A stretch of DNA of 64,000 bases from Anaeromyces robustus. Lineage: Eukaryota; Neocallimastigomycota; Neocallimastigomycetes; Neocallimastigales; Neocallimastigaceae. Numbering within the stretch: the first letter of the stretch is position 1; each line of letters begins with the position of its first letter. The stretch lies in the NCBI GenBank assembly GCA_002104895.1, contig MCFG01000002.1:331001-395000 (forward strand), in the 5' to 3' direction. Position numbers and translations under genes: made by a program. A model generated the notes under the pieces. It worked only from the letters and a program-made list of their open reading frames with translations. It was not told the origin of the DNA and searched no databases. This document shows, in pieces, positions 1 to 15,402 of the stretch.

Positions 1-2474
1 TTTTTTTCTTTTTAATAAAAAAAAAAAAAAGGATAGAGTAAATTAAATTAAATCAACTTACCACCAACCAACCATTAAAAAAAATTTTTTTTTTATTTTT
101 TTTTTATTTTTTATTATTAATTAATATATAAATAAATAAATATATATTTATTTATTTATTTAAATATAAAAAATTTTTTTAATATAAAAATTTAATCTAC
201 ATTTACAGATCAAAAAAAAAAAAAAAAAAATTAAAAAAGAAAAAAAGTAGGAATGAAATGATAATGCATCCTAAAATTCCTAAAAATTCTTTTAATAATA
301 TAATATAATATAATATAATATAAATTTTTATATTATTAAATATTAATCATATTATTTTTTTTCCTCTTTTTTTCTTTAATAACAAATAAAAATTATGTTT
401 GTAATTATTTTTCAAACATAAATACATTTATATTTCTTTATTGTATTTGTATTTATTGTATTTATTTTAATTTATTATTTATTTATTATAATCAAGATTA
501 TTATTAAAGGATTTAATAAATTTAATGATTTAATGATTTAATGATTTAATGATATATTTTTGTTTCAATTTCAATTTTAATTCTATATTTGGATTAGGAT
601 AGAGATGATGACATGGATGGTTACCTAAAAAGTAAATAAAAGATATGTTTTAAAATATATATATTATTATTAATTATTAATGTATCATTAATAATATGAA
701 CATTATTAATTATTAAAATTATTATTAATGTATTATTAATTCATTATTTTTTGATACATTTTATATTATATTTTATTATATTATATTTTTATTAGTTAAT
801 ATCCTATGGATTAATGTATTATTTATATTATTTTTTTATTTTTTTGATACATTTTATATTATATTATATTATATTTTATTAGTTAATATCCTTATTTATT
901 ATTAAAAATTAAAGAAAATATTCTCCCTCTTTCCTTCTTCTCCTCCTCCCTAAAAAACAATAAATAAATAAATAAATAACTTGTAATACTAATAAAAATG
1001 AATTAGTTTTATTTTTTAATTATTATTATTATTATTCCATTATTGCAATTTTTAATTTCCTTTAATATCTCAAACTATTTTATTTATTATTATTTTTGAA
1101 TTATTATTTTTTTTAATGATTTAAATATAATATATAGTTATAATATATAGTTCTAATATATTTATAATATAGTTATATTATATTTATATTATATTGAGAA
1201 ACAATATTATTAATTTTTTTATTTGTGTAACTTTTTTTATAAAGATAAAATGATAAAATGGTAACAAATTTAAATTAAATTTTTTTGAATTAAAGTTTGG
1301 AACAACTCAATATAAAAATAAATAAAAAAAAAGGATGAATGATTATAATAATTAATGAATAATTAATTATTTCATTATTTAATTATTTAATTATTTAATA
1401 TTAAATATTATATATATAAGTTATATAATAATAATAATAAATATATATAAAAATAAAAAGTTTATAAATTAATAAAATTTAAAAAATAAAAAAAAAAATT
1501 TTTTTTTTTTTTGTAAATCATGTCACACTTTTTTTTTATAATAAATTAAATTAAATTTATTTTTATTATTTTATTATTATTTTATTATTTTATTATTTTA
1601 TTATTATTTTATATTTTATAATTTCATTATGATTTATGGTTTATGGTATACATACCTAAATACATTAAATACATTAATACATTAAATAAAAAAACCATTA
1701 AAAATTTTAATTTTCTTTTTTGGTAGGTAGGTATGGTTTTAAATCTAGGATACAAATTTTTCTATAGTTTTAAACCTATATTAAAAATGTTATAAAATTT
1801 AATGTAAAGGTAAATTAAAAAATAGGTTGATAGGATTTATAATTACTATTATCTATTTTTATTAGGGTAGGACAATTTATTTATTTATTCATTATATATT
1901 TATTTATTTATTTATTATATATTATTATTTATTTAATTATTATTCTATTTATTTATTTATTTATTTATTATATATTATTTATTTATTAATCTATTTATTT
2001 ATTCAGTTATTTATTATATATTATTATTTATTTATTCATTCATTCATTTACTATTTATTAGCCAATTATCCGTAATATCCATCCATCTTGATAAATTTTT
2101 AATGACTTTCCTAAAATGGAAATTAATATATAATATTAGAATAAAAGAATAAAAGAATAAAAATAAAAAAAAACAACCAAACTACTAAATATAGTTATTA
2201 TTAAAATCATTTAATGTTATAAAAAAAAATGTCATCTATATACTTTTAAAAAAAAAAAAACTCCATAATTAGTATAAAATGGCTTTTAAAAAAAATTTTT
2301 TTTTTTCTATAACATATACAAAAAACAGAAAAAGAAAAAAAATGATGGATGAAAAATATTTATAAAAAAGAATTATAAGACAATTTATTTATTTATGATT
2401 ATAAAAACTATAATGATTTTTTATCTAATAATAAAATAAAAATAATAATAAAAATTATTATTATTATTATTATA

Positions 2475-2509
<35 letters not shown>

Positions 2510-5500
2510 TTAACAAAAAAAAAAAAAAGAATTTCTAATTTTGTTAATAAAACTTTTTTTTTCTTTATTTTATCTTAATCTATAAAATCTTTATTATCAA
2601 ATAAATAAATAAATAAATAAATTCAATTATTATTTTTTATTTTCTATTTTTTTTATATATTTTCTATTGTGTTTTAGATTTATTTATATTTAATGTTTTA
2701 AAATAAAAAAATAAAAGAATAAAAATAATGAATTTGTTAATAGAACATATGATTAACACAAATTAATGATTCATCTAAAAAAAAAAATAAAATAAAATAA
2801 TAATTAATTAATAATTAATAAATAATTAGCCAAAAGAAAAAAATAATAATAATTAAAATAGAATTAAGTTTAACAAATTTTATTTTATTTTTTATTATAT
2901 TAATTTAGATCTAAGATAAAAAAAAGATTTTTTTTTATTTTTTTTTTAAGTTTTTATTTTAAGTTTTAGTTTTAAATAAAAAAAAACATTTAATAAAAAA
3001 AAATGATAATTAAATATGTTTTAAATGTTAATTTTGTTTTTTTTTTGAAATCATTCCGTTCCGTTCAATTTTAATTGTATTACAAATTTCATTTAATATT
3101 CATTCATTCCATTTATTCATTCATTCATTATAGAATGTTTCCTTTGTTTATTATTGTTGTTGTTGATGATGATTTCATATTTAATATAATTCTTTCACAT
3201 TTATTATTAAATAAAAATTTTTTATTAATGATTCATTTTTTAATTTTTATTAGTATTAATATTATATAGAGTTTTTTTTTTTTGTATTTTTGTATTCTTT
3301 TTTTGGAAGAATAATAAAAACCTTATTATTATTATTATTTATTTTTTATTCTTGCATATCCTATTAACTTATATATATAATATTAATATATAATATATTA
3401 TATTATATATAATATATAATATATAATATTAATATTAAATATTCAAAAAAAAAAAAGAGAAAACTCTTTTTTTTTTATTGTTTTTTTTTTTATTTGTTTT
3501 ATTTTGTTTTATTTAATAATGTCCTTTTTTAGTTTAATTAATTTAAATTTAATATAATTTAAAAAATTAATAAAAAAATACTTTTTTTTTTTAATTTTTT
3601 TTTTTTTTTCGTTTTTTTATGTATTATTTTATGTATAATTTATTTTATTTTAATTAATATATGAATAGATTTATATTGATTTATTATATTATTAAATAAT
3701 ATAATATAATAAAAAAATTAAAATTAAAATTTTCTGTTTTAAGGATGATGAAAAAAAATAAATAAAGTTTTATAATTATTATTATTATTATTATTATTAT
3801 TCATTTAATGAAAGAAAAAAAATTATTATTAAATATTTTTATTTTATTACTTTATACATTATACTTTATACTTTTTTTTTTTTAATTTAAAATTAAATTA
3901 AAACTATTTTACAAAAACTCATACTATTAATTTATATTATAAAATTAAAAATGATAATACTAATAATAATAAAATTAAAAATATGATAATAATAATAATA
4001 ATAATATTTTACGTGTGTGTGTGTGTATGTATATGTTTTGTATAATAGAATATCTTACAATATAACCATTTATAATATCCCTACAATTAATATGGTATAA
4101 TTACAATGTAATACAATATAAATTAAATGAAATAATAAAAAATAAAATTATAATTATAATTATAATTAAAAAAAGAAATTATTAGAAGAATATAAAAATA
4201 TAAAAAATAAATAATTAATTAAATAAATATATCTATATATAAATATATACAATAAATTTTTTTTATTTTAATAAAAATTGTGTAACAGTTCTATAGAGGG
4301 AAAAAATTTTTTTTAATATATTTTTAAATTTTATATATGAATAATAATGTTATCAATGTTATATATAAAAGTTATAAATGTTATTATAATGTTATAATGT
4401 TAATATGTTACATCAAAAAAAATAAAAAAATAAAAATAAAATTCTTAATTAGGAAATTATCTTTTTTTAGAAATTACCATATAAAGTAAAAAAGTGTTTT
4501 TTAATTTTGTTTATGTAATAATATGCAGAGATGATTGATATTAAACTTTAAAATGTTTACATAAATTTTCTTTTTTTTTTTTTTTATTAATATTATAGCC
4601 ATATATATCATTAATGTCATTAATTATCATTATAATATTTATAGTCATTATTAATATTATACAATATATATAATATATATAATATATAATATATAATATA
4701 TAAATTTATATTTATATTTAAATTAATCTACTTTTTAATAAAAAAAAAAAAAGAGTGATTTCATTAATTTATTATTTATTACTCTATAATAATAACAAAT
4801 TAATAAATAATAATTAAATATAAAATTTTATATTATTACTATAATTCTAATTATATATTATTATTATATAATATTATATTGTATTATATAATTTTTTAAA
4901 AAAAAAATTTTTTTTTTTTTAAGTTTATTCATAGGAAGAACAAAAAGTAGAAAAAAAAAAAAACTCTCTTTTTGGTGTGGTGTTGAAAAAAAAAAAATAA
5001 AAATAAAAAAAAGATCTTCCTATTAAATTATAATTAAAATGGAATTATGAATTATGACTAATTTTTTTTTTCTTAAAAAAAAAATTTTATATTGTTCTCT
5101 TTTTTTTTTTATTTATTTTGTTATAGGTTGAAATCATTAATTATTATTATTATTTTATTAGTCATAAAATAAAATAAAACTATTATTTTATTATTATTAT
5201 TATTAATTATTATTATCCAAGATAACCGTTTTTATTTTATCATAAGATAATAATAATTATCATCATCGTTTGAAATAAAATAAAATAAAAAAAAAAAAAA
5301 AGTAAACAAACAAATTATATTATTTTTATCCTATTCATTAAGGATTGTTTTAGATACACATTTTTTTTTTATAATTAATATTGTTTTAAGGAACACATTT
5401 TTATTTTTTTTTTATAGAATATTTTATTATATTTATCATACTTTTTTTTTTTTTTACTTTTAATATTTCAACTTTTTTAATATTATTTATCTTTAATATA

Positions 5501-6329
5501 TTATTTATCTCATATAAAAAAAAGATTTAAAACTTTTGTATTACCACAATAAAAAAAAAAAATAATCCTTAACTTTTATTATAAATTTAATCAATAGAAT
5601 AAAAAAAAGGTAAAAAAAAAAAAATTTTTTTCTTTTTCTTTTTTTTTTTTTTTTTTTCACATTTCTTGTATGACTTGTATTACCTTGAAAAAAAAAATTT
5701 TTTTTATTTATTATTTATTATTTTTTTTTTTTTTTTTTTTTTGATGTTACGTCAGTGTCATAACTTTCTATTACAATTTTTTTCATTGTAATCAATAAAA
5801 ATTAATAAAATAAAATAAAAATTAATATATATGAAAAATAATAATAATAAAAAAAAACGGTCATTTTTTTTTTTATCTAAAAATGCTCTTTTTTTTTCTT
5901 TTTCATTTTTTTAAAAAAAATTTTCCATATATATAATATAATATAATATTAAAAAATAAAACACCTTGTTTATGTAACGTATGTAACCGATATATGTAAT
6001 TGTGTGGTGGTGTGTATGGGTATGATAATGATGAATAATAACAGAAACAAATCATTTTCTTTTTTCTTTTTTTTTTTTTTTTTTTTTAATGATGATAATT
6101 CGTTTAATAATCATTAGGATTATTTCATAATAAAGTAGGAATAGGAATAAAAAAAAAAAAACTAAAACGTTTTTTTTATAATATTAATTTATTTTAAATT
6201 AAATAAATTTTTTTTATTTTTCATAATGACTTTTAAAACTTTATATTATTCATTATTATTATTAACTATAACTATTATTACTATTATTTATTATTGTTGT
6301 TATTATTGTTGTTATTGTTATTATTCATA

Positions 6330-6376
<47 letters not shown>

Positions 6377-6883
6377 TAATGATAATTATAATTAAATATT
6401 TTTTTATATAGATAGTTTTTTTTTTTTTTTTTCAAGTTTTTCCATGATCATTTATTACCTACTTTTTTTTTTTTTTTTTTTTTTTAAAAGATGTGTTTCA
6501 CCAAATTTATTAAAATTAAAAAAAGAATTTTTAATATTTAACTCTATAGAATAATAGTATTATATTATATTTACTATATATTACAATATAAATTAATATA
6601 TCCAATATATTTATTAAATATATATTATTTATTTCATGAGTTAATTTTATTCAAAAAAAAAAAAAAAACGTTTTTTTTTTTTATTATTATGATAAAAATA
6701 ATATTTATATTATTAAAAAATTATTTATGATTATGATAAAAATAATATTATATTATTATTATTATTAAATTTTTATATTTATTATTTATTATAATAATAA
6801 CAATATTATTAAATTTTATTATTAAATTTTATTTTTATTATTTATTATTGTTTATTATTTATTATTCATAATTTTTTCTTATC

Positions 6884-6913
6884 TTTGAATTATGTGAAAA
6901 TACATAATTCAAA
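6884..6913. repeat. Small perfect hairpin
   Basis: Perfect 12-bp arms, TTTGAATTATGT and ACATAATTCAAA, are separated by 6 bases. It stands out from surrounding simple repeats because the arms are not monotonous. Function unknown; no adjacent gene. Confidence 0.5.
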
Positions 6914-9248
6914 AAGACTTTTTCTATTATTATACCTCAAATTGTTCAATAGTCATCAGTTCGTCAAATGATTCTATAATAATTAATAATAATTAATTAA
7001 TAAATAAATCAATAACAATAAATAACAATAATTAATAATTAATATAAAATAATATAATTAATACATAATACATAATATAGAAAAAAAAATTTTTTTTTTT
7101 ATTTCTAATTTACTATTGACATTATCACATGTTTTACAATTTTCTGACGTCATACATAAAAAAAAAAAAAAAAAAGTAAAAAAAAAAAAAACGGTATAGA
7201 ATATTATAAATAAATATATATAATAAATAAATATATAAATATAATTATATAAATATATATAATAAATAATTATATATACAATTTATTTGATATTAAAAAA
7301 AAAAAAACATGTATATTATAGGTGTGTATTACCTTAAAAAAAAAAAACAGAAGTTTAGGTAATGGATAATACTAAAATAATTATATTAAAGTAATAATAT
7401 TAAATATTAAGTATTATTATTAGTATTATTATTAGTATTATTAGTATTAGTATTAGTATTATTAATTATTAAAAAAAATATTAAATATTAAAAAAAAGTA
7501 TTAGAAAAAAATTTTTTTATTGTTAGGTAAATCATTATATAAATTATTTTATTTTATTTTATTTTATTTTATTTTGAGGGTAAAAAACCTTGGGTAATAA
7601 TAATTATTTATATTATTAAATTGATTTTTTTAATTAAAATAAAAATAAATTTAAATTAAATTAAATCATTGAATTTTTTATAAATAATATTATTTTATTA
7701 CAGAATTTATTATAATTTTTTTTTAAAATGATTTTCTTTTTTTTTTTAAAAAAAAAAAAAAAATTTTTTTTTGAAATTTGGTATTTGGTATTTAAGGCAT
7801 TTAGCATGGTTATTATTTATTATTTTTATTATTCATTTATTATTCATTTATTAATTATTTAATTTATTAATTAAATGAATGGCTAAATGTGGGGTAAATC
7901 AATTCCTTTATTTTTATTTTTTATTAAATGATTTTCTCTATTTTTCCTTTTTTTTTTTTCTTTATCTTTCTTTCTTTTTATTACCAGAAATACAATATAC
8001 ACTCTTTTATATTTTGTATAACCATAAATAAATAAAAAAAATTTTTTTTTCATTAATATTTAATATTATATTCACATACAGAATAATGGTTAAAAATACC
8101 TTTCATTTATTATTAATTATTTATTATTTTATTAATTATTTATTATTTTATTATTATTATTTATTATTATTTATTATTCTTTTTTATAATTAATAAATTA
8201 TTAATATGAAATTAGTAACAAAAGGATTAAATATTAATATATATATTAATATTAAAATAAAATTAAATTAATTCTATATATTAAAATATAAATCAAATAA
8301 ATTAAATAATATATGTTTTATTTAATTTTAAGGAAAAAATAAAAAATAAAAAAAATTAATTTTTAATATTTAATATTTATATTAATATTTAATAATAATA
8401 ATAAGTAATACAATAAAAGTTGTTGTTGTCGGTGTTGTTCTTGGTATTTTTTTCCAATTTATTTTATTTTAAATTATTATTGACATTTATTAGTATTATT
8501 TATTATTATTATTATCCATTTTTAATAATGGATTAATAGCAACAATGAATATTAACAATAAAAATAATAATAATAATAATAATAATATTACCCATCATGA
8601 AAATCAATAATCACAATAGTAAAAGAAATAATCAAATAAATAAATAAATCAATAATAATAATAGAAAATATGAAGTAAAATCATAATCATAATTATGAAT
8701 TAATAAAATAATAATAATAATAATAATTATTATTATTATCATTATTATTATTATTAACATTATCATTATTATAATTATCCATAATGAAAAATTATAAGGA
8801 ACATAATAGTAAAATAATAGAATAAAAAAATAGAATAAAAATAGAATAAAAAATAGAATTAAAAAAAAAAAGGATTCAAAGAAAAAAATAAATTAAATAG
8901 TAGAAAAAAGTTAATGTTACCTATTTAATAATTATTTATTAATTATTAATTATTAATTATTATTTTTATTAATTATTTTTACTTTTTTCTTTTTTCTTTT
9001 TTTCTTTTAATAGAATAAATGATGAATGATGCAAAATTAAAATTCAATTATACAGAAATTAAAAAAATAAAAATTAAAAAAAAAAAGGATTCTAAGTTTT
9101 TCTTATTCTTTTTAATAAAATAGTGATAAAAAAGAAAACAGAAAAAAATGAAAATTAAAAATAAAATAATTTAATAAATGAATTAATTTAAACCTTAGAA
9201 AAAAAATAAAATAAAATAAAATAAAATAAATTTATATTTATATATATA

Positions 9249-9371
9249 AATGTTATAATTACAAAATATTAAAATTTTTTATAGGATAGTTTTAAGTACA
9301 TAATTATGTTTAAATCAATATAAATTTATAACAAAATTATTTTTTAATATTTTGTAAATTATAACATTTTT
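9249..9371. repeat. Inverted repeat, about 26-bp arms
   Basis: The left arm begins AATGTTATAATTACAAAAT near 9249. Its near-perfect reverse complement ends near 9371, with one extra base in the right arm. The spacer is about 65 bases. It could be a remnant of a small foldback element. No coding potential is seen inside. Confidence 0.55.
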
Positions 9372-10330
9372 TATTATAGAATAATAATTTTTTAATTGAA
9401 CAATTTAAATATAATAAAATATAATATAATATATAATTATTTATTTAAAATAATATAATTATTTATTTAATATTTTACATAAAAATAATTTTATAGTATA
9501 TATATGATATATTATAAATAAATAATATTATATAATATTATTATAAATGATATATAAAGGATTATCATAAATAAAATAAAAATTAATTTAATTTATTACC
9601 TATTATGGTAAATCCTTTTTTTTTTTTTTTTTAAATTTAAATTAAAAATAATTAAAATATCATAATTATGATAATAAATATGATAATTTAATTTATAATT
9701 TATAATTTATAATTTATAATTTATAATTTTATTTATTTATTTATATTCAATATTCAATATTCAATATTCAATATTCCAATAAATAAAATAATTAACTTTA
9801 TTAAATATTAAAAAAGTAAAAAAAAAATTCCATTACAAAATAATTATTAATAATAGTAATAAAAAGAAAAAAGAAAAATAAAATGTTAATTTTTATAATT
9901 TTTAATTTTTTCTTTAAGGAATGAAAAATATATATTGTGAAATTTATTGTGAAATTTTGTGAAATAACAAAAATACAATAAAATACAAAATAAAATATGA
10001 ATTATGAAATAAAATATGAAATAATTTAATTTAATAAATATAATATAAATATAATATAATATAATGTAATATATAGATTCAATTATAAATTTAATTTAAT
10101 TTTAAAAAACAAAAAAAAAAGAAAAGAAAAAAATTATCATATTTAATTTAATTTAATAAAAATAAAAAATAAAAATAAAAAATTAAAATATTAACAATAA
10201 TAAAAATTAAATAATAATATTAATAATAATAAAAAAAATAATATAAATTTTTAATACATTTTAATACATTTTGTTATATTTAATAAAAAATATTAAAAAA
10301 GAAAAAATTTAAAAAAATTTTGATATTTTT

Positions 10331-10352
10331 TATAATTGTAAAAATTGTGTGC

Positions 10353-10416
<64 letters not shown>

Positions 10417-10430
10417 ATAATTGTAAAAAT
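10331..10430 (+). mobile_element. Poly(A) retroposition scar with target-site duplication
   Basis: The 15-bp word TATAATTGTAAAAAT occurs at 10331-10345 and again, identically, at 10416-10430. Between the copies lie about 10 bases (TGTGTGCCAT) and then an uninterrupted run of about 59 A at 10356-10414. A direct repeat of this length flanking a long 3' A-tail is the expected product of target-primed reverse transcription by LINE-type machinery, here with almost the whole body lost by 5' truncation. The tract is much longer than the usual A-runs nearby. The alternative is coincidental repetition of an AT-rich word beside an expanded A-tract. Confidence 0.55.
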
Positions 10431-13400
10431 GTTTAAAAAAAAAATGAATTTTCTATAGAACATTTTAAAATAAAAATAAAAAATATTATTTATTTATTTT
10501 CTATAATAAAATAATAAATTTAAAATAATATTAATATTATAAGAATAAGGAATATGAATATTATTAAGAATAAGGAATATGAGTATATTGAATTATTTAT
10601 TAGTATTTATTAATTATTAATTATTATTATTTATTATTTATTATTATTTTAGGATAATCTTTTTCTTTTATTATTATTATTTAATTATTATTTAATTCTA
10701 TAGATTTATTAATTAAACTTTTCATAATTATTTAATATTTAATAATAATTGAATTTTTTTTTTTTATTTAATTTTTATTCCTTTTTTTTTTTTTATTTAT
10801 TTCTGTTTCATGTTTTCTGTTTTTTTTTTATATATTAAAAATTATGCATAAAATAAAATAAAAAAAAGAAACAAAATATAAAAAAAAAATAAAAACAAAA
10901 ATTATATGTATTTTTTTTTAAAAAAAAAAAAAAAAAGGATTTTTATCATAATTAATTATAAGCCGTTTATAATAAAAAAAAATAAAAAAAAATTTTTTTA
11001 AAAATGTTATTGAATTTTATTCTATAATAATAATAATTAATTAATATTTATATGATATTATATGATATCATTTTTTTTTCTTTTTTTTTTTTTTTGTAAA
11101 AAAGTAAATCAATGATCTTTGACTTTAAAAATAATAAAAAAACAATCAATGTCATAATAACATGATTAAAATAATTAATTCAATTAATTAATTAATTAAT
11201 TGGTATTTTTAAGTTAGTATAGAATGGTTATAATTAATAAATGAATGAATGAATAAATAATTAATTAAATAAATAATTACAAGAATTAATTAAAAAAGAA
11301 ATTTAGCCTTTAATAAATGATGTAATTATTATTTATTTATTTTTTTTTTTTTTTTAATTTTTAATTTTTATATATATTTTTTATGACAATTTTTTATAAT
11401 ATAATATATTAAAATAGAAACAAAAAAAATTATTATTATTTATAATTATGATTAGATTTAGGATATTGTTAAATTTTTAAGAAGAAAAGAGGTACAAAAA
11501 AAATTAAACAAAATTAAAAATATTTACAAAATATTATATTATATTATATTATATTATATTATATATTCAGAAGAATGTAAAAAAAAAACTCTAAATAATA
11601 TTAAAATGAAGATCTTTTTTTTTTTATTATTATTTTATAATAAGCATTTAAGAATTGATTAATAATTAATATTTGATAATATAATGATAATAATAGAAAA
11701 TTATCATAATATTATGACTTTTTCTTTTTTTTTTTTTAAATATGACCTTTAATGCAATTATAATTATTATTATTTTCTTTAATTATTTTCTTTTCTTTTA
11801 TTTTTTGTGATAGGAATGTAAGTTTAAGTGTGTAACAAAAAATCCTTAAAATAATAATAATGATAATAATATCATATATTATCCTTAAAAAAAAAGAAAA
11901 GAAAAGAAAAGAAAAGAGAAAAAAAGAATAAAATTTTCATTCTATTACATTTTAATTTTTGTTCTATAATTTTATTCTATCATTTAATATCAAATAATAA
12001 ATGAATAATATAAATAATAGAATTAAAAATGTATCATTCATTTTTTTTATTTTCTAATATTAAAAATAAATTGTAACAATAAAAATAAAATAATAATAAA
12101 AATAGAAAAGAAATTGGAAAAAGAAAAAAAAAAGGAAAAAAAAAGGAAAAGATATCCACACACCATATAAATAAAAATTATAAAAAATAAAATTATTAAA
12201 TAAAAAAAATTGTTTAAATGCAATTAAATAAAATAAAATAAAATAAAATAAATAGAAAAAATAGAAAAAAAAAAATGTAACTTAAAAAGTCATATTATTA
12301 TGATAAATAACCCTTAAAAAAATATATATATAATTTTTTTTAATATTCATTTTTATTAATATTTATTAATTTTTATGCTTAAAATGTTTTAAAATAAAAT
12401 AAAAAAAAAAGATATTATATTTTTTGTATTATTTATATAATATATATATATTAATATTAATTTTAAAAAAAAAAAAAGATATTTACTTTTAACCCTTTTT
12501 AATTTCTCCTTAAATAAATATTAAAATATTAAATAATAAATTTTTTATATAATATATAATATATAATATATAATTAATTATTAATTTTGTTTTAAAAATT
12601 TTTCTATAAATCCTAATCATTAAAAAAATTTATATATTATATTATTCTTTATTTTATAAAATCCATTTATTAATTTAATATCCCCATTTAATAAATTTAT
12701 ATTATTGTTATATAATATATTTATTAATATAAACTAAGGATGGAATATTTATATATTTATATATATCATTAATTAAACATTTAAATAATAAAGATTTATT
12801 TATTTATTAAATAAGTAAATAAAGGAATAGGAATATTTTTTAATAATTTTTTCTATTTTTGTAATTTTCGTGTAACATTTATTATTATGGAATTTCATTT
12901 TAATTTAAGAAAGAGAAAAAAAAAAAAAAAAAGAATTTTATTTAATAGTTTTTTTTTATTTAAAAATTTTTTTTTAATTAATTAATAAATTTTTTTTATG
13001 ATATTTTTTTTCATAATTCTATTATCATAAGCTTTTTATTATAAAATAGAATTATTTATTTATGATATTTATTTATTTTATTATTATATCATATCATATA
13101 ATAATTAAATCATTCATTTATAACTATATATATAAAAAATATTAGGTATAATAAATATTAATAAATATAATTATATAAATAAATATATATAAAAAAATTA
13201 AGGAATGAATTATAAAACATGTAATTTATATATATTTATAAATGTAACATTTTTTTTCTATTATAAAAAAAATTTTTTTTTTTCATATTGTTTTTTTAAT
13301 ATATATAAAAATGTAACAATAGATTTTTTTTTTAATATTAAATTACCATATTTATTTATTAAAGTAAATAAAATATTCTTTTTTCTTTTATTTATTTATT

Positions 13401-15300
13401 ATTCATTATTATATTATTATATTATAATTCTATTAACAATTATTTTTTTTTATGGAAAATTAAATCATTATTATTTTTGTTTTTTTTTTCTTTTTTTAAT
13501 TTAAATCATTTGATTTTTAAATAGAATATTCATTTTTCTTATATTTTAAAATATAAAATATAAAATATTATAATAAAGGTAAATAATAAAATAAAATAAA
13601 TAATCTGTATAACATAATAATATAATAATAATATTTTATTTTTTTTTCTCTTTAATATAAAACTTTTTTTTTCTTTTGTGTACTACCATCTAAATTATAA
13701 ATGTGTGTTAGTGTTATGTGAACAAAAAAAAAGACATACAATTTATTTATTTATTTATTTATTCAATATATTCATAATAATAATAATTAATAAAAATATA
13801 TATATATAAATGAATAATGATATATAATGAATAATGATATAAATATATAAATATAGAATATACTAAAATTTAATAATATGATTTATATATCATTTTTTTA
13901 ATTTAAATCATTAATAACAAAAAAAGAAAAAAAAAAAAATTATTAATTATTATTTTTTTTTGTTATTTTTTTGTATCATTTTAAATTAGGAAAATTTTTA
14001 TTTTTTTCAGCCTATAATAATTTTTAATATAAAAATATATAGGTATCCATATATTATTATTATAATAGAATATATTTTAATGAACTATTAAATTCCTATT
14101 ACTATTATACTATTAAATATAATAATAATAATATAATAATATTTAATATTTATATTTATTGTTAATCATTATAATAATAATTAAGTATTTTTTTTATATT
14201 TTATTTTTAAAGTTTTAAAATGCACAAACTGTTGACATCATAATTAATTAAAATAAAAAATAAATAATAATAAAATAATATGTAATATAAAAAAATATTA
14301 TATAAAAATTTTTATTTTTTATAGAATATTACCCATAATTGCCATAAAAAAGTGAAAAGATTTATCCATTTTCATGACTAGCCAATCTATTTTTTATACA
14401 TAAATATTCATATAAAAATAAATATAAATATAGTCATTAATAGTAAAAATAAAATAAAATAAAAATAAAATAAAAAAACTCTAAGCCTTTTTTCCTAAAT
14501 TAGTATTTATAAAAAATTGTAACACAAAATAGAAAAAAAAGTAATAACAATAAAAAAAAAGGAAAATAAATAAAAAAGGAAAATAAAATAAAATAAAATA
14601 AAATAAAATAAAATAAAATAAAATAAAATAAAATAAATAAATAAAATAAATAAAATAAATACTAAAACTAAATTGATTATGATTATTATTAAATTGTTTT
14701 TATTTTTATATGTATTATATGCTATTATTATATGTTATTATTTTTTGAAAAATTTTAAAAATACACAATTTAATAATAATAATAATAGTTATAAAAAATT
14801 GTCATTGAAAAAAAAAAAAGAATAAAAAAGAATGTTTATTATTATTTTTTTTTAAAAAAATAGAAAAAAAAAAAAGAATAAAAAAATAAAAATAAAAAAT
14901 TAAATAAATAAAATATTATATATGGAATTATGGGGTTAAAACAGGAAAAAAATATAATAAAACAAATAAAAAATAAAAAATAATATAGCTTTTGAATAAT
15001 AAGAAAATAAATAAAGTTTATTATTATTATTATTATTATTTTAATATATTAATAAAGTAAATAAATTATTAACTATTAATTATTATAAAGTATGAATTAT
15101 TATTAAAGTATGAATTATTATTAAACTATTAATTATTATGTTATCTCATGGTTTTTAATATTAATTTTTTTTTCTTTTGTTTTTTTTTATAAAATAATAT
15201 AATATAAAAAAAAATTAGTGTATAACAATTTATATAAAAAGAAAATTAGTCACATTATTTTCTATTTATTATTTTGTACAATTTATTTATTTTTTTTTGT
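10431..15300. other. AT-only gene desert, part 2
   Basis: No supportable gene. Contents are A/T tracts, ATATT repeats near 11525-11565, GAAAA repeats near 11890-11920, AAAAT pentamer arrays (notably 14576-14655) and TTTA repeats. One long open frame on the plus strand at 13205-13504 is nearly all Phe, Ile, Tyr, Leu and Asn and contains no recognisable motif, so I do not call it. Confidence 0.7.
14576..14655. repeat. AAAAT pentanucleotide array
   Basis: A run of about twelve head-to-tail AAAAT units, continuing into AAATA/AAAATAAAT variants. It is a simple microsatellite with no coding role visible. Confidence 0.8.
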
Positions 15301-15402
15301 GCATGTGTAAATGTGTAAATGTGTGAATGTGTTAATGTGAATGTGTTAATGTGTAAATGTGTGAATGTGTTAATGTGAATGTGTTAATGTGTGTGTGTGC
15401 AC
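15301..15402. repeat. TGTG-rich higher-order minisatellite
   Basis: Eight- and six-base subunits such as GTGTAAAT, GTGTGAAT, GTGTTAAT and GTGAAT are arranged in a 38-bp higher-order unit present twice (15313-15350 and 15351-15388), ending in (GT)n and GCAC. The G-rich, C-poor strand is exceptional within this A/T desert. Confidence 0.75.

Larger units (their letters stand above)
1..10330. other. AT-only gene desert, part 1
   Basis: I see no supportable gene on either strand. The sequence is almost entirely A and T, with homopolymer tracts of 8 to 25 bases, many A-runs abutting T-runs, and short tandem repeats: TAATA near 299-322, an 8-bp ATTTAATG unit near 519-553, TTTA/TATTA minisatellite at 1876-2050, TTA trinucleotides near 2455-2510 and 6325-6375, and AGT-interrupted ATT repeats near 7400-7470. 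Open frames here translate to Phe/Ile/Tyr/Asn/Lys strings and look like chance products of composition. No tRNA-like or rRNA-like segment is visible. Confidence 0.75.

Noticed and set aside
7144-7151. TGACGTCA, a perfect CRE-type palindrome (similar TTACGTCA near 5747)
   Set aside because: An isolated 8-mer far from any gene; no reason to call it a regulatory site.
13205-13504. 99-codon plus-strand open frame
   Set aside because: Nearly all Phe, Tyr, Ile, Leu and Asn from T-runs; no motif, no splice context.
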